A stretch of DNA of 64,000 nt, from NCBI GenBank assembly GCA_963807975.1, contig CAWEDV010000001.1:1116001-1180000 (forward strand), given 5' to 3'. Below the pieces are notes generated by a model that was not told the DNA's origin, made no database searches, and worked only from the letters and a program-made list of their open reading frames with translations. Positions 8,702 through 17,640 of this stretch are shown here, one piece after another. How positions within the stretch are numbered: the stretch's first letter is position 1; each line of letters begins with the position of its first letter. Source of the DNA: JAACFF01 sp963807975 (GTDB taxonomy: Bacteria > Chloroflexota > Anaerolineae > Promineifilales > Promineifilaceae). The position numbers and the translations under genes are program-made.

Positions 8702-10096
8702 CTATTGATCGGCCTCGGCAGCTTCAACAGGCTGATCTTCTTCTTGCGGAGCGCCAACGATTACCTCTGGCGTGAAGATGCCAAGACGGCCGTTTTCATC
8801 CAGCGCAGCGATGCTGGCAGCATAAGTTTGCCCGGGATCAAAGCCGGTCAGGACCACGTTACCGGCCATTTCGGAGCGCACAAAACGGAAAGGGGCATAG
8901 TCCGCAGAGTATAAGGGACGGAAAGAAATGGCATATCCTGCTGCAGCGGGATCAACAGGCCAGGTCAGCAAATATGCCCCCGGATCAGCCATGGGCACGA
9001 TTGTCGGCGCGATGGGAGGTGGCGGAGCGCCAGCGGCATTGGCAATAACGGCTACATTGAGCTGAGCCGCTTTCTGGTGATAGGAATAGTCAATCAGGCT
9101 CCAGGTATCTAGAATTGAATTGACTAAATCCTCTTCTTCTTCAGACTCCATAACACGTATGGCGGGCATGCCGACCCTTACAAATTCGCGGTGGTCACCC
9201 CAACGTCCTTCTCGATCCAGGGCATCCTGAATATCCACGGGAAATGTAGGTAAATAGAGTGAAGCGACATAGTCATAATAGCGACCCAGTGCTCCAGAAA
9301 CAGATTGGCGAAGATTCTCGGCAAAGAGACGAACAGATTGGCGAATGCCGGAGCGTCCGCCAATGGCATCGTAGGTAACAACGGCCAAGACGTTCTTCCC
9401 GTCAAGAAATGCATTTTGAGCATAATGACGGGAGCCGGCAGTCTGTTGTTCTTCGGCAGCCATAGCAATGAAGACAATGGTTTGGTTCCACTCGCGCGAG
9501 CTTAAGATCCGCGCCGTTTCCAAAAGAAGGGCAACACCAGAGGCATTGTCATTGGCGCCGGTTGATCTTGTAAAGCCGTCGGTGGCACTTTGCGGACGCG
9601 TATCATAATGAGCCGAGACAATGATGACCCCGTCACCTGGGCCACTGCCCGGTAAGGTGGCCACGACATTGCGCTGCTCGGCAGAAAAGCCTTGATAGTT
9701 CAGATTGAAATCATCAAACTGGACCTGCAGACGGCCGTTACCGACGCGCTCAAACTCGTTAAAGATCCACTGGCGAGCGGCACCAATACCAAAATTTTCC
9801 CGGTCAGCGGCGCTGAAGGAATTGCGCGTACCAAAATTCTCCAGGGTCTGCACGTAAGCTATTAACTGCTGCTGGGAAACGGCGTTGACCAATTCCGTGG
9901 TGTCAGGATCGACAGTCGGCACAATATCGCTGACCGGGTCGGTAACGAAGTCGCCCGTATTGGCCGGAAATTGAGGCAGTGGCGGCGCAGTAGCGATGGG
10001 TGTGGGCATAACCGGCTGCGGTGGTTCTCTTAACAGACCACAAGCAGTCAGGCCCAAAAGCAGAAGTAAAAAAACGAGGCCTATGAATTTAGACAA
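8702..10096 (-). CDS. M28-family metallopeptidase lipoprotein with C-terminal Fn3-like domain
   Basis: Predicted lipoprotein of 464 residues (lipobox GLTAC) with a zinc aminopeptidase domain of the M28 family. Metal and catalytic positions are visible: SAHYDTRP (His, Asp), GANDNASG (bridging Asp), AAEEQQ (catalytic and ligand Glu), YDAIGG (Asp) and GDHREF (His). After a Pro-rich hinge the last 110 or so residues resemble a fibronectin type III module (YLLTWPVDPAAAGYAISF, YAASIAALDENGR). The start is TTG 10096 after GGAGATGGGAAG. It converges with the CapA-like gene, only 18 bases apart. Likely role: extracellular peptide degradation for nutrition. Confidence 0.87.
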   Translation of the reverse strand: MSKFIGLVFLLLLLGLTACGLLREPPQPVMPTPIATAPPLPQFPANTGDFVTDPVSDIVPTVDPDTTELVNAVSQQQLIAYVQTLENFGTRNSFSAADRENFGIGAARQWIFNEFERVGNGRLQVQFDDFNLNYQGFSAEQRNVVATLPGSGPGDGVIIVSAHYDTRPQSATDGFTRSTGANDNASGVALLLETARILSSREWNQTIVFIAMAAEEQQTAGSRHYAQNAFLDGKNVLAVVTYDAIGGRSGIRQSVRLFAENLRQSVSGALGRYYDYVASLYLPTFPVDIQDALDREGRWGDHREFVRVGMPAIRVMESEEEEDLVNSILDTWSLIDYSYHQKAAQLNVAVIANAAGAPPPPIAPTIVPMADPGAYLLTWPVDPAAAGYAISFRPLYSADYAPFRFVRSEMAGNVVLTGFDPGQTYAASIAALDENGRLGIFTPEVIVGAPQEEDQPVEAAEADQ

Positions 10097-10261
10097 AAGC
10101 TTCCCATCTCCAATTCTGAAATATCATGTTGCGGCCAGTTTCATTGCATAGCAAAGTTCCGACCTTAACAATGTAGGCTATTATCTTGTCTTGCCCAGCC
10201 TCTGGCAACGGTATTTTGCCATCCCAAGGTAATTTTATGGTAATTCTCAGCAATAATCACA

Positions 10262-10287
10262 AAATGCCGGGCCATGGCCCGGCATTT
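10262..10287 (-). terminator. Hairpin terminator after inositol-phosphate synthase
   Basis: A perfect 26-base palindrome (AAATGCCGGGCCA and its complement) lies 34 bases beyond the stop of the gene at 10321-11442. On the minus strand it ends in TTTTG. The short U-run makes termination likely but not certain; the symmetry would let it work in both directions. Confidence 0.7.
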
Positions 10288-10320
10288 ATGATCATATGAT
10301 TAGGATGTCGAAAGGAACGG

Positions 10321-11442
10321 CTACGATTCAGCCGTCTTAGTTTCTTCCGCGTCCGGCAGTTTGCCAATGAAATCCTCGACCATGGCCCGGGCTTCATCAT
10401 CGGTGAACTGCTGCGGCGGGCTCTTCATGAAATAAGAGGAGGGCTCGATCAGGGGCCCACCAAGGCCGCGGTCAAGCCCGATTTTGGCGCAGCGTACGGC
10501 ATCAATCATGACGCCCGCGGAGTTGGGCGAATCCCAGACTTCCAGCTTCAGCTCCAATTGCAGGGGCACATTACCAAAGGCACGTCCTTCCATACGGATG
10601 TGGCACCATTTGCGATCAGTGAGCCAGGGCACGTAGTCACTGGGACCGACATGGATATTTTCATCACCTAGTTCATAGGGCAGCTGGCTGGTTACGGCCT
10701 GCGTTTTAGAAATCTTTTTCGATTCCAGACGTTCCCGCTCCAGCATATTGTAGAAGTCCATGTTGCCGCCAAAATTAAGCTGGTAAGTACGGTCCAGGTG
10801 AATCCCACGATCTTTAAACAGATTGGTCAAAACGCGGTGGGTGATGGTGGCGCCAACCTGGCTCTTAATGTCATCCCCGACGATGGGCAGTCCACGTTCC
10901 TTAAATCGACCGGCCCAGTATTCTGAACTGGAGATGAAGACGGGGATGCCATTAACAAACCCGCAGCCGGCGTCAAGCACCTGCTCGACGTACCATTTGG
11001 TGGCCATTTCTGAGCCAACAGGCATGAAGTTGACGACAACATCGGTTTTTGTCTCTCTTAGAATTTCGACGATGTTATCCGTGGGTCCGGGCGCTTTCTC
11101 GACGACGGTTTTGAGGTATTTTCCCAAACCATCATGGGTCATACCGCGGCGCACGGGCACATTAAGCTTGGGAACGTCAGCGAACTTGGTTGTGTTGTTG
11201 GGATGAGCCCAAATCGCTTCACTAAGATCGAGGCCAACCTTGGAATTAACAACATCAAATGCGGCCGAAAACTCAATATCGCGCACGTGGTAACCACCCA
11301 CGATGGCATGCATTAATCCAGGAATTTCAGCGTCATCCGGGGCGTTCTTATAAAACTCCACACCTTGTACGAGCGACGATGCGCAGTTGCCAATGCCGAT
11401 AATCGCAACGCGAACCTTGCCACTTCTCTTTTTCCTAGCCAT
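10321..11442 (-). CDS. ino1: Inositol-3-phosphate synthase
   Basis: Converts glucose-6-phosphate to inositol-3-phosphate with NAD+ as recycled cofactor, the first step to phosphatidylinositol-type lipids and related thiols. The protein is 373 residues, the length of the actinobacterial/archaeal form and not the 500-residue eukaryotic one. The N-terminal NAD loop VAIIGIGNCASSLVQG is present, as are FMPVGSE, GDDIKSQVGAT (active-site Lys region) and QLNFGGNMDFYNM. Start ATG follows GGAGAGAA. It stands alone, flanked by a terminator and by a 190-base gap with a minus-strand TATAAT at 11587-11592. Its presence suggests inositol phospholipids in this organism. Confidence 0.95.
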   Translation of the reverse strand: MARKKRSGKVRVAIIGIGNCASSLVQGVEFYKNAPDDAEIPGLMHAIVGGYHVRDIEFSAAFDVVNSKVGLDLSEAIWAHPNNTTKFADVPKLNVPVRRGMTHDGLGKYLKTVVEKAPGPTDNIVEILRETKTDVVVNFMPVGSEMATKWYVEQVLDAGCGFVNGIPVFISSSEYWAGRFKERGLPIVGDDIKSQVGATITHRVLTNLFKDRGIHLDRTYQLNFGGNMDFYNMLERERLESKKISKTQAVTSQLPYELGDENIHVGPSDYVPWLTDRKWCHIRMEGRAFGNVPLQLELKLEVWDSPNSAGVMIDAVRCAKIGLDRGLGGPLIEPSSYFMKSPPQQFTDDEARAMVEDFIGKLPDAEETKTAES

Positions 11443-11632
11443 GAATTATTCTCTCCTAAAAATAGCTACTCCCGCGAAATATTTTACAGACCAGCTCAGC
11501 GATCTGTACAGTTACGGGATGGTGTTCAACAAACTCTTGCTGTGTATTGAAATGAACTTTGTGCAATCAGGCACAAACAACCTTAAATTATAGTCCAGGC
11601 ACTCTAGCGTAATGAACGGTCTCATAAGGCGC

Positions 11633-14473
11633 TCACGCGTTATGGTTTTTCCTGGAAAGCAGCAAACTGGTCAATATTATGGACAGAATTGCCAGACTGG
11701 CAAGCGAAAGCCATAGTCCAACCGTAAAGCTGCGTGGTGTGAAGGAAAAAATGATATCGTGGGCACCGGCAGGCAGATGGACGGCGCGCAAGTTCATATT
11801 GGCCAGAAAGATTTCTCCCGGCTGATCATCAATGGTAACCTGCCACCCAGGGTAATAGGCATCTGTGAGGATAAGCATCGCATCTTGACCGCTATTGGCA
11901 GTGATATGGACTTGCTCCGGAAGATACTGGTCTATCGATACAGTATCACCCGGGGAGGATGGAGTTGAAGACGTTGGCACAGGTGGATCAGACTCGTTCA
12001 GGACCAGCAGTACATCCTCTCGCGGATTGAACTGAGGGGACTTCATCATGTCCAAGGCATCTGTATTTTCTTCCACCCATTGCCAACTGGACACAAGAAA
12101 AGCGCGCGGAAGCACATCCAAGTTCTCGTATATTTTGACGTCGCCAGAATGGATCATGCGATAGTTTCCTGGCACCAAAGGTTGAAACGCTTGATCTCGT
12201 TCGTCAACAAGGGTAATGGCCAGCAGTTCACAGTCTTCGGATTCGGAGCAGGCCCCTACTCCAATCTGGGCAGCCGTGGCGGGGGTGGGAAATGGCACCT
12301 GGTATTGACCTTGCTCCAGCGGCTGTGGCTGAATTTCCCAGATTTGATCTTCAGAGGTTGTGATATGCACCGCTCCAGGTTGGTGGGAGGACAACAGGCG
12401 CAGTTCGGTGGCCTCAAAATCAGGGAGGTAACCTATTTTGGCCTCTGACCCTGGTGCGATTGGTAACGGATGCTGCCGGTCAAAGAAAACGCCATCAAGC
12501 CAAATGTCTCCAACCTTATCGGTGATCAGATAGCGGGCATTGAAAAGATCAAGCCAGCGCGCTTCGGGAACTTGATCGAGATGCTCTCGTAAACGACCAT
12601 CGGTCGTTTCGACGCCATCAGGCAGGATTAGTTTCATCTGCTCGGTATAAGACTGCAAAGGGAGCACGCCGCCATCAAAGCCATCTATCGAAGCCAGGCC
12701 CACCAGCATGGGCAGATTGGGTGAAAGAATTTCTTTCTGTTTCACAGCGATGGTGTAGTCATATTGGGCACTCTCGGTAAGCTGATTTTCATAGATAGAA
12801 TCGATTTCAGCTTGATCGCCGGGGTCGAAGAAGATATCAGATAGGCTGAGGAAGCGCTGCGCTGTTTCGGCCGTCTCTACCATGAGGCGCGTGGTGGTGG
12901 GACGCAGATCAAAATATGCTTCGGGAGTGGTCAAGTTGTTATAGGGCAGCGTGCGCGTGGCAAGGAAGAGTGCCAGTAGGGCCACCCCCAGGAGGGAAGC
13001 AAATATCAGCCAGGCGCCATCTTGGCGATCCCAACGGAAAAGCAGCAGTAAGAGGAGGATAAGAAAGAGCGCCTCCAGCACCCAGTAAAATAGCGTCAAC
13101 TGCGAGGGCGCCTCGAACGGTGCTTCTGGTCCAGCCGGTATCAAGGGCAGTAAATAACCAGCCAGGAATCCCCAAAGGGCCAGAAGGACAAGGAAGAGCA
13201 AGAAGGCAATCAGGGGCTGGGAAACTGCCTTAGGAAGGAGCTTCTGACCAGAACTTTCTTCAATGGCAGCCCGTCTTATGCTGATTGAATCCAATAGTGT
13301 TTGCCAGCCGGCACCGGCGAGCAAAGCCATCCCCAGGGAATAAATAACCAACCAGCGAGCCGGGGCACGAAAAAGGTTGAATCCTGGCAGCTGGGCCAAG
13401 ATCCAGTTAAGGGGATTAAAGGCCCCGAGGGCCAAGAGCAAGGCAATTATGATCCAGACCAACGCGGCCACAACGGCAGGATGTTTGCGCCACTGCCAGG
13501 CGCCGATGAAGGCCAGGGCCAAGAACGTCAGGGGCAAAAAGGACGCATACTCGCTGAATATAGACTGCTCGTAGGAAGGTAAGAGGGCACGTGTCAATAA
13601 CAGTGGATTAAGGGAGAAAGAGAGAACCTCATTGACGGGTAGGCCGCCCTGGCGGCTGGAGAGACCGGTTAGCTCGAGGGTCGGCAGGAGCTGAACCGCG
13701 CTCAGCAGCAAGGACAGGATGCCACCGGCAAATAATATCGACAACGTAAGCAGTAGTTTACCCGGGGTCTCTAGATCTCCTGAAGACTCCTGTTTATAAA
13801 GCTGGTGCGAGGCGGTACTCTGTACCAAAATCCAGACTAGCAGGGCTATTCCAGATATAAAAGTCGTTTGAGTGTGCCCGGCCAAGAGCTGCAAGGAGAA
13901 TAGAATGGCGATGGCAGCGGAAGATTTCAGCCACCCGCGCCATGTCTGGGGTTGGGAACGGCCGACAACCCACAAGAGCCAGGGCAGCCAGGCCAGTCCT
14001 TGAAGTTGGTTGACATGTTCCACTTGGGCTGTCAGATAACCACCCAGGGCAAATGCCAGGGCGGCCACAAATGCCGCAGTACGGTCAAGCTTCATCACCT
14101 GCCGGCCTGCGAGATACGTCCCGCAGGCGGCGATGAAGAGATGCAGAAGAATGGCAGCGTTTACGGCATACGGCGTGTCTAGCAACAGCCAGAGAGGCCA
14201 ATTGAGGGGATAGAAGAAGCCCATCTGGCTGTTGGCAAATAGGGGTGCGCCCATAAATATGGCGGGGTTCCAGAGGGGAATGCGCCAGGAGCTTAGGGCA
14301 TCAGCAGCAGCATGCCAATAAGGATAGAAATAGAGAAAGGTGTCTCCACGGGCCAGAATTAGATTGCTAAAGGCCAGCTTATTCAGAAAAATCAAAATAA
14401 GCAGCAGCAGGCCCAGTGGGGGTAAAAGCCATTTAAGGGTGGATTTTTGGATCACAATATTTTTGACCACCAA
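11633..14473 (-). CDS. YfhO-family multi-pass membrane protein
   Basis: Large integral membrane protein of 946 residues. The first 500 or so residues contain about a dozen hydrophobic helices with the GT-C-like opening typical of YfhO (YFYPYWHAA, PLWNPAIFMGAPLFANSQ, FYPLNWPLWLL). A later soluble part ends in ILTDAYYPGWQVTIDD, AVHLPAGAHDIIFSFTPRSF and a final helix, again a YfhO signature. The family is linked to sugar addition to cell-envelope polymers, probably with polyprenyl-phosphate-linked donors. It is last in an operon behind GT39 and GT2 genes (gaps of 7 and 12 bases), which fits a lipid-linked sugar route. The start is TTG 14473, or GTG three bases on. Acceptor unknown. Confidence 0.82.
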   Translation of the reverse strand: MVVKNIVIQKSTLKWLLPPLGLLLLILIFLNKLAFSNLILARGDTFLYFYPYWHAAADALSSWRIPLWNPAIFMGAPLFANSQMGFFYPLNWPLWLLLDTPYAVNAAILLHLFIAACGTYLAGRQVMKLDRTAAFVAALAFALGGYLTAQVEHVNQLQGLAWLPWLLWVVGRSQPQTWRGWLKSSAAIAILFSLQLLAGHTQTTFISGIALLVWILVQSTASHQLYKQESSGDLETPGKLLLTLSILFAGGILSLLLSAVQLLPTLELTGLSSRQGGLPVNEVLSFSLNPLLLTRALLPSYEQSIFSEYASFLPLTFLALAFIGAWQWRKHPAVVAALVWIIIALLLALGAFNPLNWILAQLPGFNLFRAPARWLVIYSLGMALLAGAGWQTLLDSISIRRAAIEESSGQKLLPKAVSQPLIAFLLFLVLLALWGFLAGYLLPLIPAGPEAPFEAPSQLTLFYWVLEALFLILLLLLLFRWDRQDGAWLIFASLLGVALLALFLATRTLPYNNLTTPEAYFDLRPTTTRLMVETAETAQRFLSLSDIFFDPGDQAEIDSIYENQLTESAQYDYTIAVKQKEILSPNLPMLVGLASIDGFDGGVLPLQSYTEQMKLILPDGVETTDGRLREHLDQVPEARWLDLFNARYLITDKVGDIWLDGVFFDRQHPLPIAPGSEAKIGYLPDFEATELRLLSSHQPGAVHITTSEDQIWEIQPQPLEQGQYQVPFPTPATAAQIGVGACSESEDCELLAITLVDERDQAFQPLVPGNYRMIHSGDVKIYENLDVLPRAFLVSSWQWVEENTDALDMMKSPQFNPREDVLLVLNESDPPVPTSSTPSSPGDTVSIDQYLPEQVHITANSGQDAMLILTDAYYPGWQVTIDDQPGEIFLANMNLRAVHLPAGAHDIIFSFTPRSFTVGLWLSLASLAILSIILTSLLLSRKNHNA

Positions 14474-14480
14474 TCACTTG

Positions 14481-15917
14481 TTAGCGGCGCACCTGATAAA
14501 GGATCATTCCCGGATCAACGTCAGCACGGAAAGTCTCCTGCAGCTCATATCCAGCCTGTTTGAGCGCGCGGAAGACCGGGGCAGAAGCCGCGCTGTCCGG
14601 TAAGACAATGTAACGCGATCCAGCGCTGTCGCCAAATGCTTCTACATCTGCCGCGAGGGCTGCGGGATCGGGGAACCAGCTCACATAGACAGCTTTGTCA
14701 AAGAAGTGGTAGCGCCAATGCCAGCTATACCAATGGTCATAGAGCACGGTGCCATAGGGTTCGCCGTCCAAGTATTGGGCGATCTGCCAGGCGCCTTGAT
14801 CGGCGGCTGGTTGACCCCCTGTAAACCACTGCCCGGCTCGTGCCGCGCCCACGGCAGGGACAGTAAAAAAGGACAGGAGCGCCAGGAACATTAGCAGTGG
14901 GACCAGTTTGTCAGTTAGCGTAAGTGCAGGCCTGCTGTTCAGCCAGTTTATGGATAATGTCATCCCTCGGGCCAGGAGTACAGCGGCGAGGGGCAGAATT
15001 GGCAGCAGGTAGCGATCCCAGACAGGGACTGCCAGCAGCCAGTGAGCCAGCAGATAAGCGGCAAAATAGAAGAGCAGCAACAGATCGCTGGAACGGTTGA
15101 TTATGCCCCTTAAGAAGAGACCGAGGACGCAAATAGCAAACAGAAAGAAGAGCAAGGAGGAGCCAAAGACAATCTGCCATTGAACGGTCCAGGCTTGAAG
15201 ACGGGGCAGCAGTTCCCAAGAATAAACGAAGCGCAAGCCCCCAAAATTGCTTATTTGGTTTGACCAGATTACCGGCGATCCTGTGCGGGCAATTTCCCAG
15301 AAGATCAACGCCAAGAGTGGGATAAGAGATCCGGCCAACCAGCGAAGCCATTGGCGCCTTTGCCAGTGGTGCATCCAGGCCACTCCGAACAGCAGGGGCA
15401 GAAAAAGCCAGGCCTGGTATTTCGTGGCTACAGCCAATCCGAACACCAGACCGGACAAGGCTGGTTTCTCACGCCCCGTGATCAGCAGCAAAGCGAGGAT
15501 GAGAAGAAAGGTGAGAAGTGGATCAGTGTAAGCCGTGGCGCTGTATTGAATGGCCATAGGGGATATAGCCACGACCAGGGCCGCAAACAAGCAAGTTGTG
15601 GGATTACGGTAGAGGCGCCAGGCGAGGAGGGCGGTCAGCGGTACCAGGAGGATGGAGGTGATGAGGTTGGGCAGGCGAGAAGCGTATTCAACCGGACCCA
15701 GAAGGGGATAGAAAAGGGCTTGCAGATAAAAGAGCAGGGGCGGTTTGTCAACCAACTGGGTTGATAAAAGGGGGTCACGCCAGACAGCTATCAGCCTGGC
15801 CCAGCTAGAAAACAGCGCTTCGTCGGCGTGATAATGATTGGCAAAGAGGGCTGGAACACGAAGGAAGGCCGCAAACCATGTGAGTCCCGACAGCTGCAGC
15901 TTGCTGGACAAGGGCAT
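14481..15917 (-). CDS. Family 39-type membrane glycosyltransferase
   Basis: Integral membrane protein of 478 residues with roughly ten helices, of the ArnT/PMT (GT39) type that moves a sugar from polyprenyl-phosphate onto a protein or lipid. The first outside loop carries HADEALFSSW, in which the acidic pair is the expected catalytic and metal site, followed by DKPPLLFYLQALFY, the usual second block. RLPNLITSILLVPL and the Pro-rich membrane segments also match. It is the middle gene of a three-gene operon; the preceding GT2 is of the type that charges polyprenyl-phosphate with a sugar, which makes a donor-user pair likely. The acceptor cannot be told. Confidence 0.83.
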   Translation of the reverse strand: MPLSSKLQLSGLTWFAAFLRVPALFANHYHADEALFSSWARLIAVWRDPLLSTQLVDKPPLLFYLQALFYPLLGPVEYASRLPNLITSILLVPLTALLAWRLYRNPTTCLFAALVVAISPMAIQYSATAYTDPLLTFLLILALLLITGREKPALSGLVFGLAVATKYQAWLFLPLLFGVAWMHHWQRRQWLRWLAGSLIPLLALIFWEIARTGSPVIWSNQISNFGGLRFVYSWELLPRLQAWTVQWQIVFGSSLLFFLFAICVLGLFLRGIINRSSDLLLLFYFAAYLLAHWLLAVPVWDRYLLPILPLAAVLLARGMTLSINWLNSRPALTLTDKLVPLLMFLALLSFFTVPAVGAARAGQWFTGGQPAADQGAWQIAQYLDGEPYGTVLYDHWYSWHWRYHFFDKAVYVSWFPDPAALAADVEAFGDSAGSRYIVLPDSAASAPVFRALKQAGYELQETFRADVDPGMILYQVRR

Positions 15918-15929
15918 GATCTAGGGAGC

Positions 15930-16619
15930 TCAGTCGACAAAGCGATATTTGACCAGGTAGAAAAAGGCCTTAGGCCCTTCCTTCCACGGATTTAGCTTTT
16001 TGCCTTCATCGAATTCACGGCCGTTATAGGCAATAGGCACTTCATAAATCCGATACCCTCGTTTCAATATTTTTGAGGTTATCTCCGGTTCAAACTCAAA
16101 GCCCTTGGCTCGCAAGGGGATGTCTTCAATCACATCGGCACGAAAAACCTTATAGCAGGTTTCCATATCGCTGAGGATAGTGTTATAGAGCATGTTGGTA
16201 ACCAGAGTGAGGAACTTGTTACCTACCATATGCCAGAAAAACATGGTTTTGGTTGGCCCACCGCGAAAGCGGGAGCCATAGACGACGGCGGCACGCCCCT
16301 CTTCAATCGGCTGTACCAAGGCATAATAATCACGCGGATCATACTCTAGATCAGCGTCTTGGATGAGAAAGATGTCACCTGTCGCCTTCTTAAAGCCGGT
16401 TCTTACCGCAGCGCCTTTGCCCTGATTGCGCGTGTGCAGGTAAATTGTTATGCAATCATCCAGAGCGGCAATCTGGTTATATAAATTTCTGGTGCCATCC
16501 GTTGAGCCATCATCGACAATGATGATCTCATCGGTGCGATCCACGGCCAACACCGCCTTAACTGAGTCCACGACTGTATTGACTTCATTATAAACCGGCA
16601 TGATGACAGATAATTTCAC
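15930..16619 (-). CDS. Family 2 glycosyltransferase (polyprenyl-phosphate sugar synthase type)
   Basis: Cytoplasmic enzyme of 229 residues resembling dolichyl-phosphate mannose/glucose synthases. Motifs: LSVIMPVYNE at the start, IIIVDDGSTDGT (nucleotide site), NQGKGAAVRTGF, and IQDADLEYDP (DxD metal site). There is no C-terminal membrane pair, so it is the soluble short form. I start at GTG 16619, which follows AAGGAAG by eight bases; the upstream ATG at 16670 has no ribosome site and lies only about ten bases from the predicted transcript start. First gene of the operon with GT39 and YfhO. Probable product: polyprenyl-phosphate-hexose used by those two. Confidence 0.88.
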   Translation of the reverse strand: MKLSVIMPVYNEVNTVVDSVKAVLAVDRTDEIIIVDDGSTDGTRNLYNQIAALDDCITIYLHTRNQGKGAAVRTGFKKATGDIFLIQDADLEYDPRDYYALVQPIEEGRAAVVYGSRFRGGPTKTMFFWHMVGNKFLTLVTNMLYNTILSDMETCYKVFRADVIEDIPLRAKGFEFEPEITSKILKRGYRIYEVPIAYNGREFDEGKKLNPWKEGPKAFFYLVKYRFVD

Positions 16620-16685
16620 GTTCTGCACTTCCTTTTGCGGACAAGTTATAAGATCTCCACTGATTGTCATGGGAAATCGGTGCGG

Positions 16686-16714
16686 ATTATAGCACCAGGG
16701 AGGTGGACATCCAA
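16686..16714 (-). promoter_or_regulatory. Sigma-70-type promoter of the glycosylation operon
   Basis: TTGGAT (minus strand, 16709-16714), a 17-base spacer, then TATAAT (16686-16691) preceded by TGC, an extended -10. Transcription would begin near 16680 and give a leader of about 60 bases to the GTG at 16619. Confidence 0.75.
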
Positions 16715-16818
16715 CGTGTAGGAATCGGGAATCAGCTACCTTTAGCCAACGTTCAGGCTATAATCCCTTTGCAAATTGATCTCCAGCAGGCGAGCAAGCC
16801 AAAGAAGCAGACAGTAAG

Positions 16819-17640
16819 ATGATTAATAAGATAGAGAATCTCATTTTGGATATGGATGGCGTGCTCTGGCGCGGCGAGACGCCGATGCCGGGGCTGTTGG
16901 ATTTCTTTGCAACGCTGCGAAAGCTCAATGTAGGTTTCATATTGGCCACAAATAACGCTACCAAAATGGCGCAAGAGTATGTGGGCAAGCTAGCGAAGAT
17001 GGGCGTCGACATTGAGGCGCAGCAGATTCTCACCTCCGGGGAAACTACGGCAGCTTTCCTGGCTGCAGAATATCCAAGAGGGACGGCCGTGTATATGATC
17101 GGCACAAGCAGCCTAAAAACAGCCTTGGAAACCCACGGTTTTGAGATCATTTCTCCCGTTCAGGTTGAAGCAGGGTTAACAGCGAAGCTGGTTGTCCTGG
17201 GTTTTACGCCACATGTGATTTACAAAGAATTGGCCATGGGTTCGCTGCTCGTGGACAAGGGGGCGCGATTTATCGGCACCAATCCGGACAGCTCGATTCC
17301 TAATGAATTGGGTTCCTTGCCCGGCGCAGGCGCTCTAATAGCGGTTATCAGCACGGCAACAGGCGTCCAACCAACCGTGATTGGCAAACCGGGTTCGGCC
17401 ATCTATGAGGAAGCGATGCGCCGGCTCGGGGGACAAAAAGAGAATACAGCAATGGTGGGCGATCGACTGGGCACCGATATCGCCGGTGCCAAAGCGGCAG
17501 GTCTGATCAGTATCATGCTCTTGTCTGGAATATCATCACGAGTAGATATCCTAGAGAGCGGTATAGAACCGGATTATGTCTATGCCGACATCAGCGAATT
17601 GGCTCATGAGCTTCTGGCAGCCCGTAGGATGGAAACATGA
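16819..17640 (+). CDS. HAD-IIA family phosphatase (NagD-like)
   Basis: Soluble hydrolase of 273 residues of the haloacid-dehalogenase superfamily, subfamily IIA, which includes 4-nitrophenyl-, phosphoglycolate and nucleotide phosphatases. Motif I is ILDMDGVLW with the nucleophile Asp and the acid/base Asp two residues on. Motif II is in LATNNATK, motif III in VIGKPGSAIY, and motif IV in GDRLGTDIAGAKAAG. The C2-type cap lies between motifs II and III. The last four bases overlap the start of rlmN (ATGA), so the pair is translationally coupled. Substrate not predictable; a housekeeping metabolite-repair role is common in this family. Confidence 0.88.
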   Translation: MINKIENLILDMDGVLWRGETPMPGLLDFFATLRKLNVGFILATNNATKMAQEYVGKLAKMGVDIEAQQILTSGETTAAFLAAEYPRGTAVYMIGTSSLKTALETHGFEIISPVQVEAGLTAKLVVLGFTPHVIYKELAMGSLLVDKGARFIGTNPDSSIPNELGSLPGAGALIAVISTATGVQPTVIGKPGSAIYEEAMRRLGGQKENTAMVGDRLGTDIAGAKAAGLISIMLLSGISSRVDILESGIEPDYVYADISELAHELLAARRMET

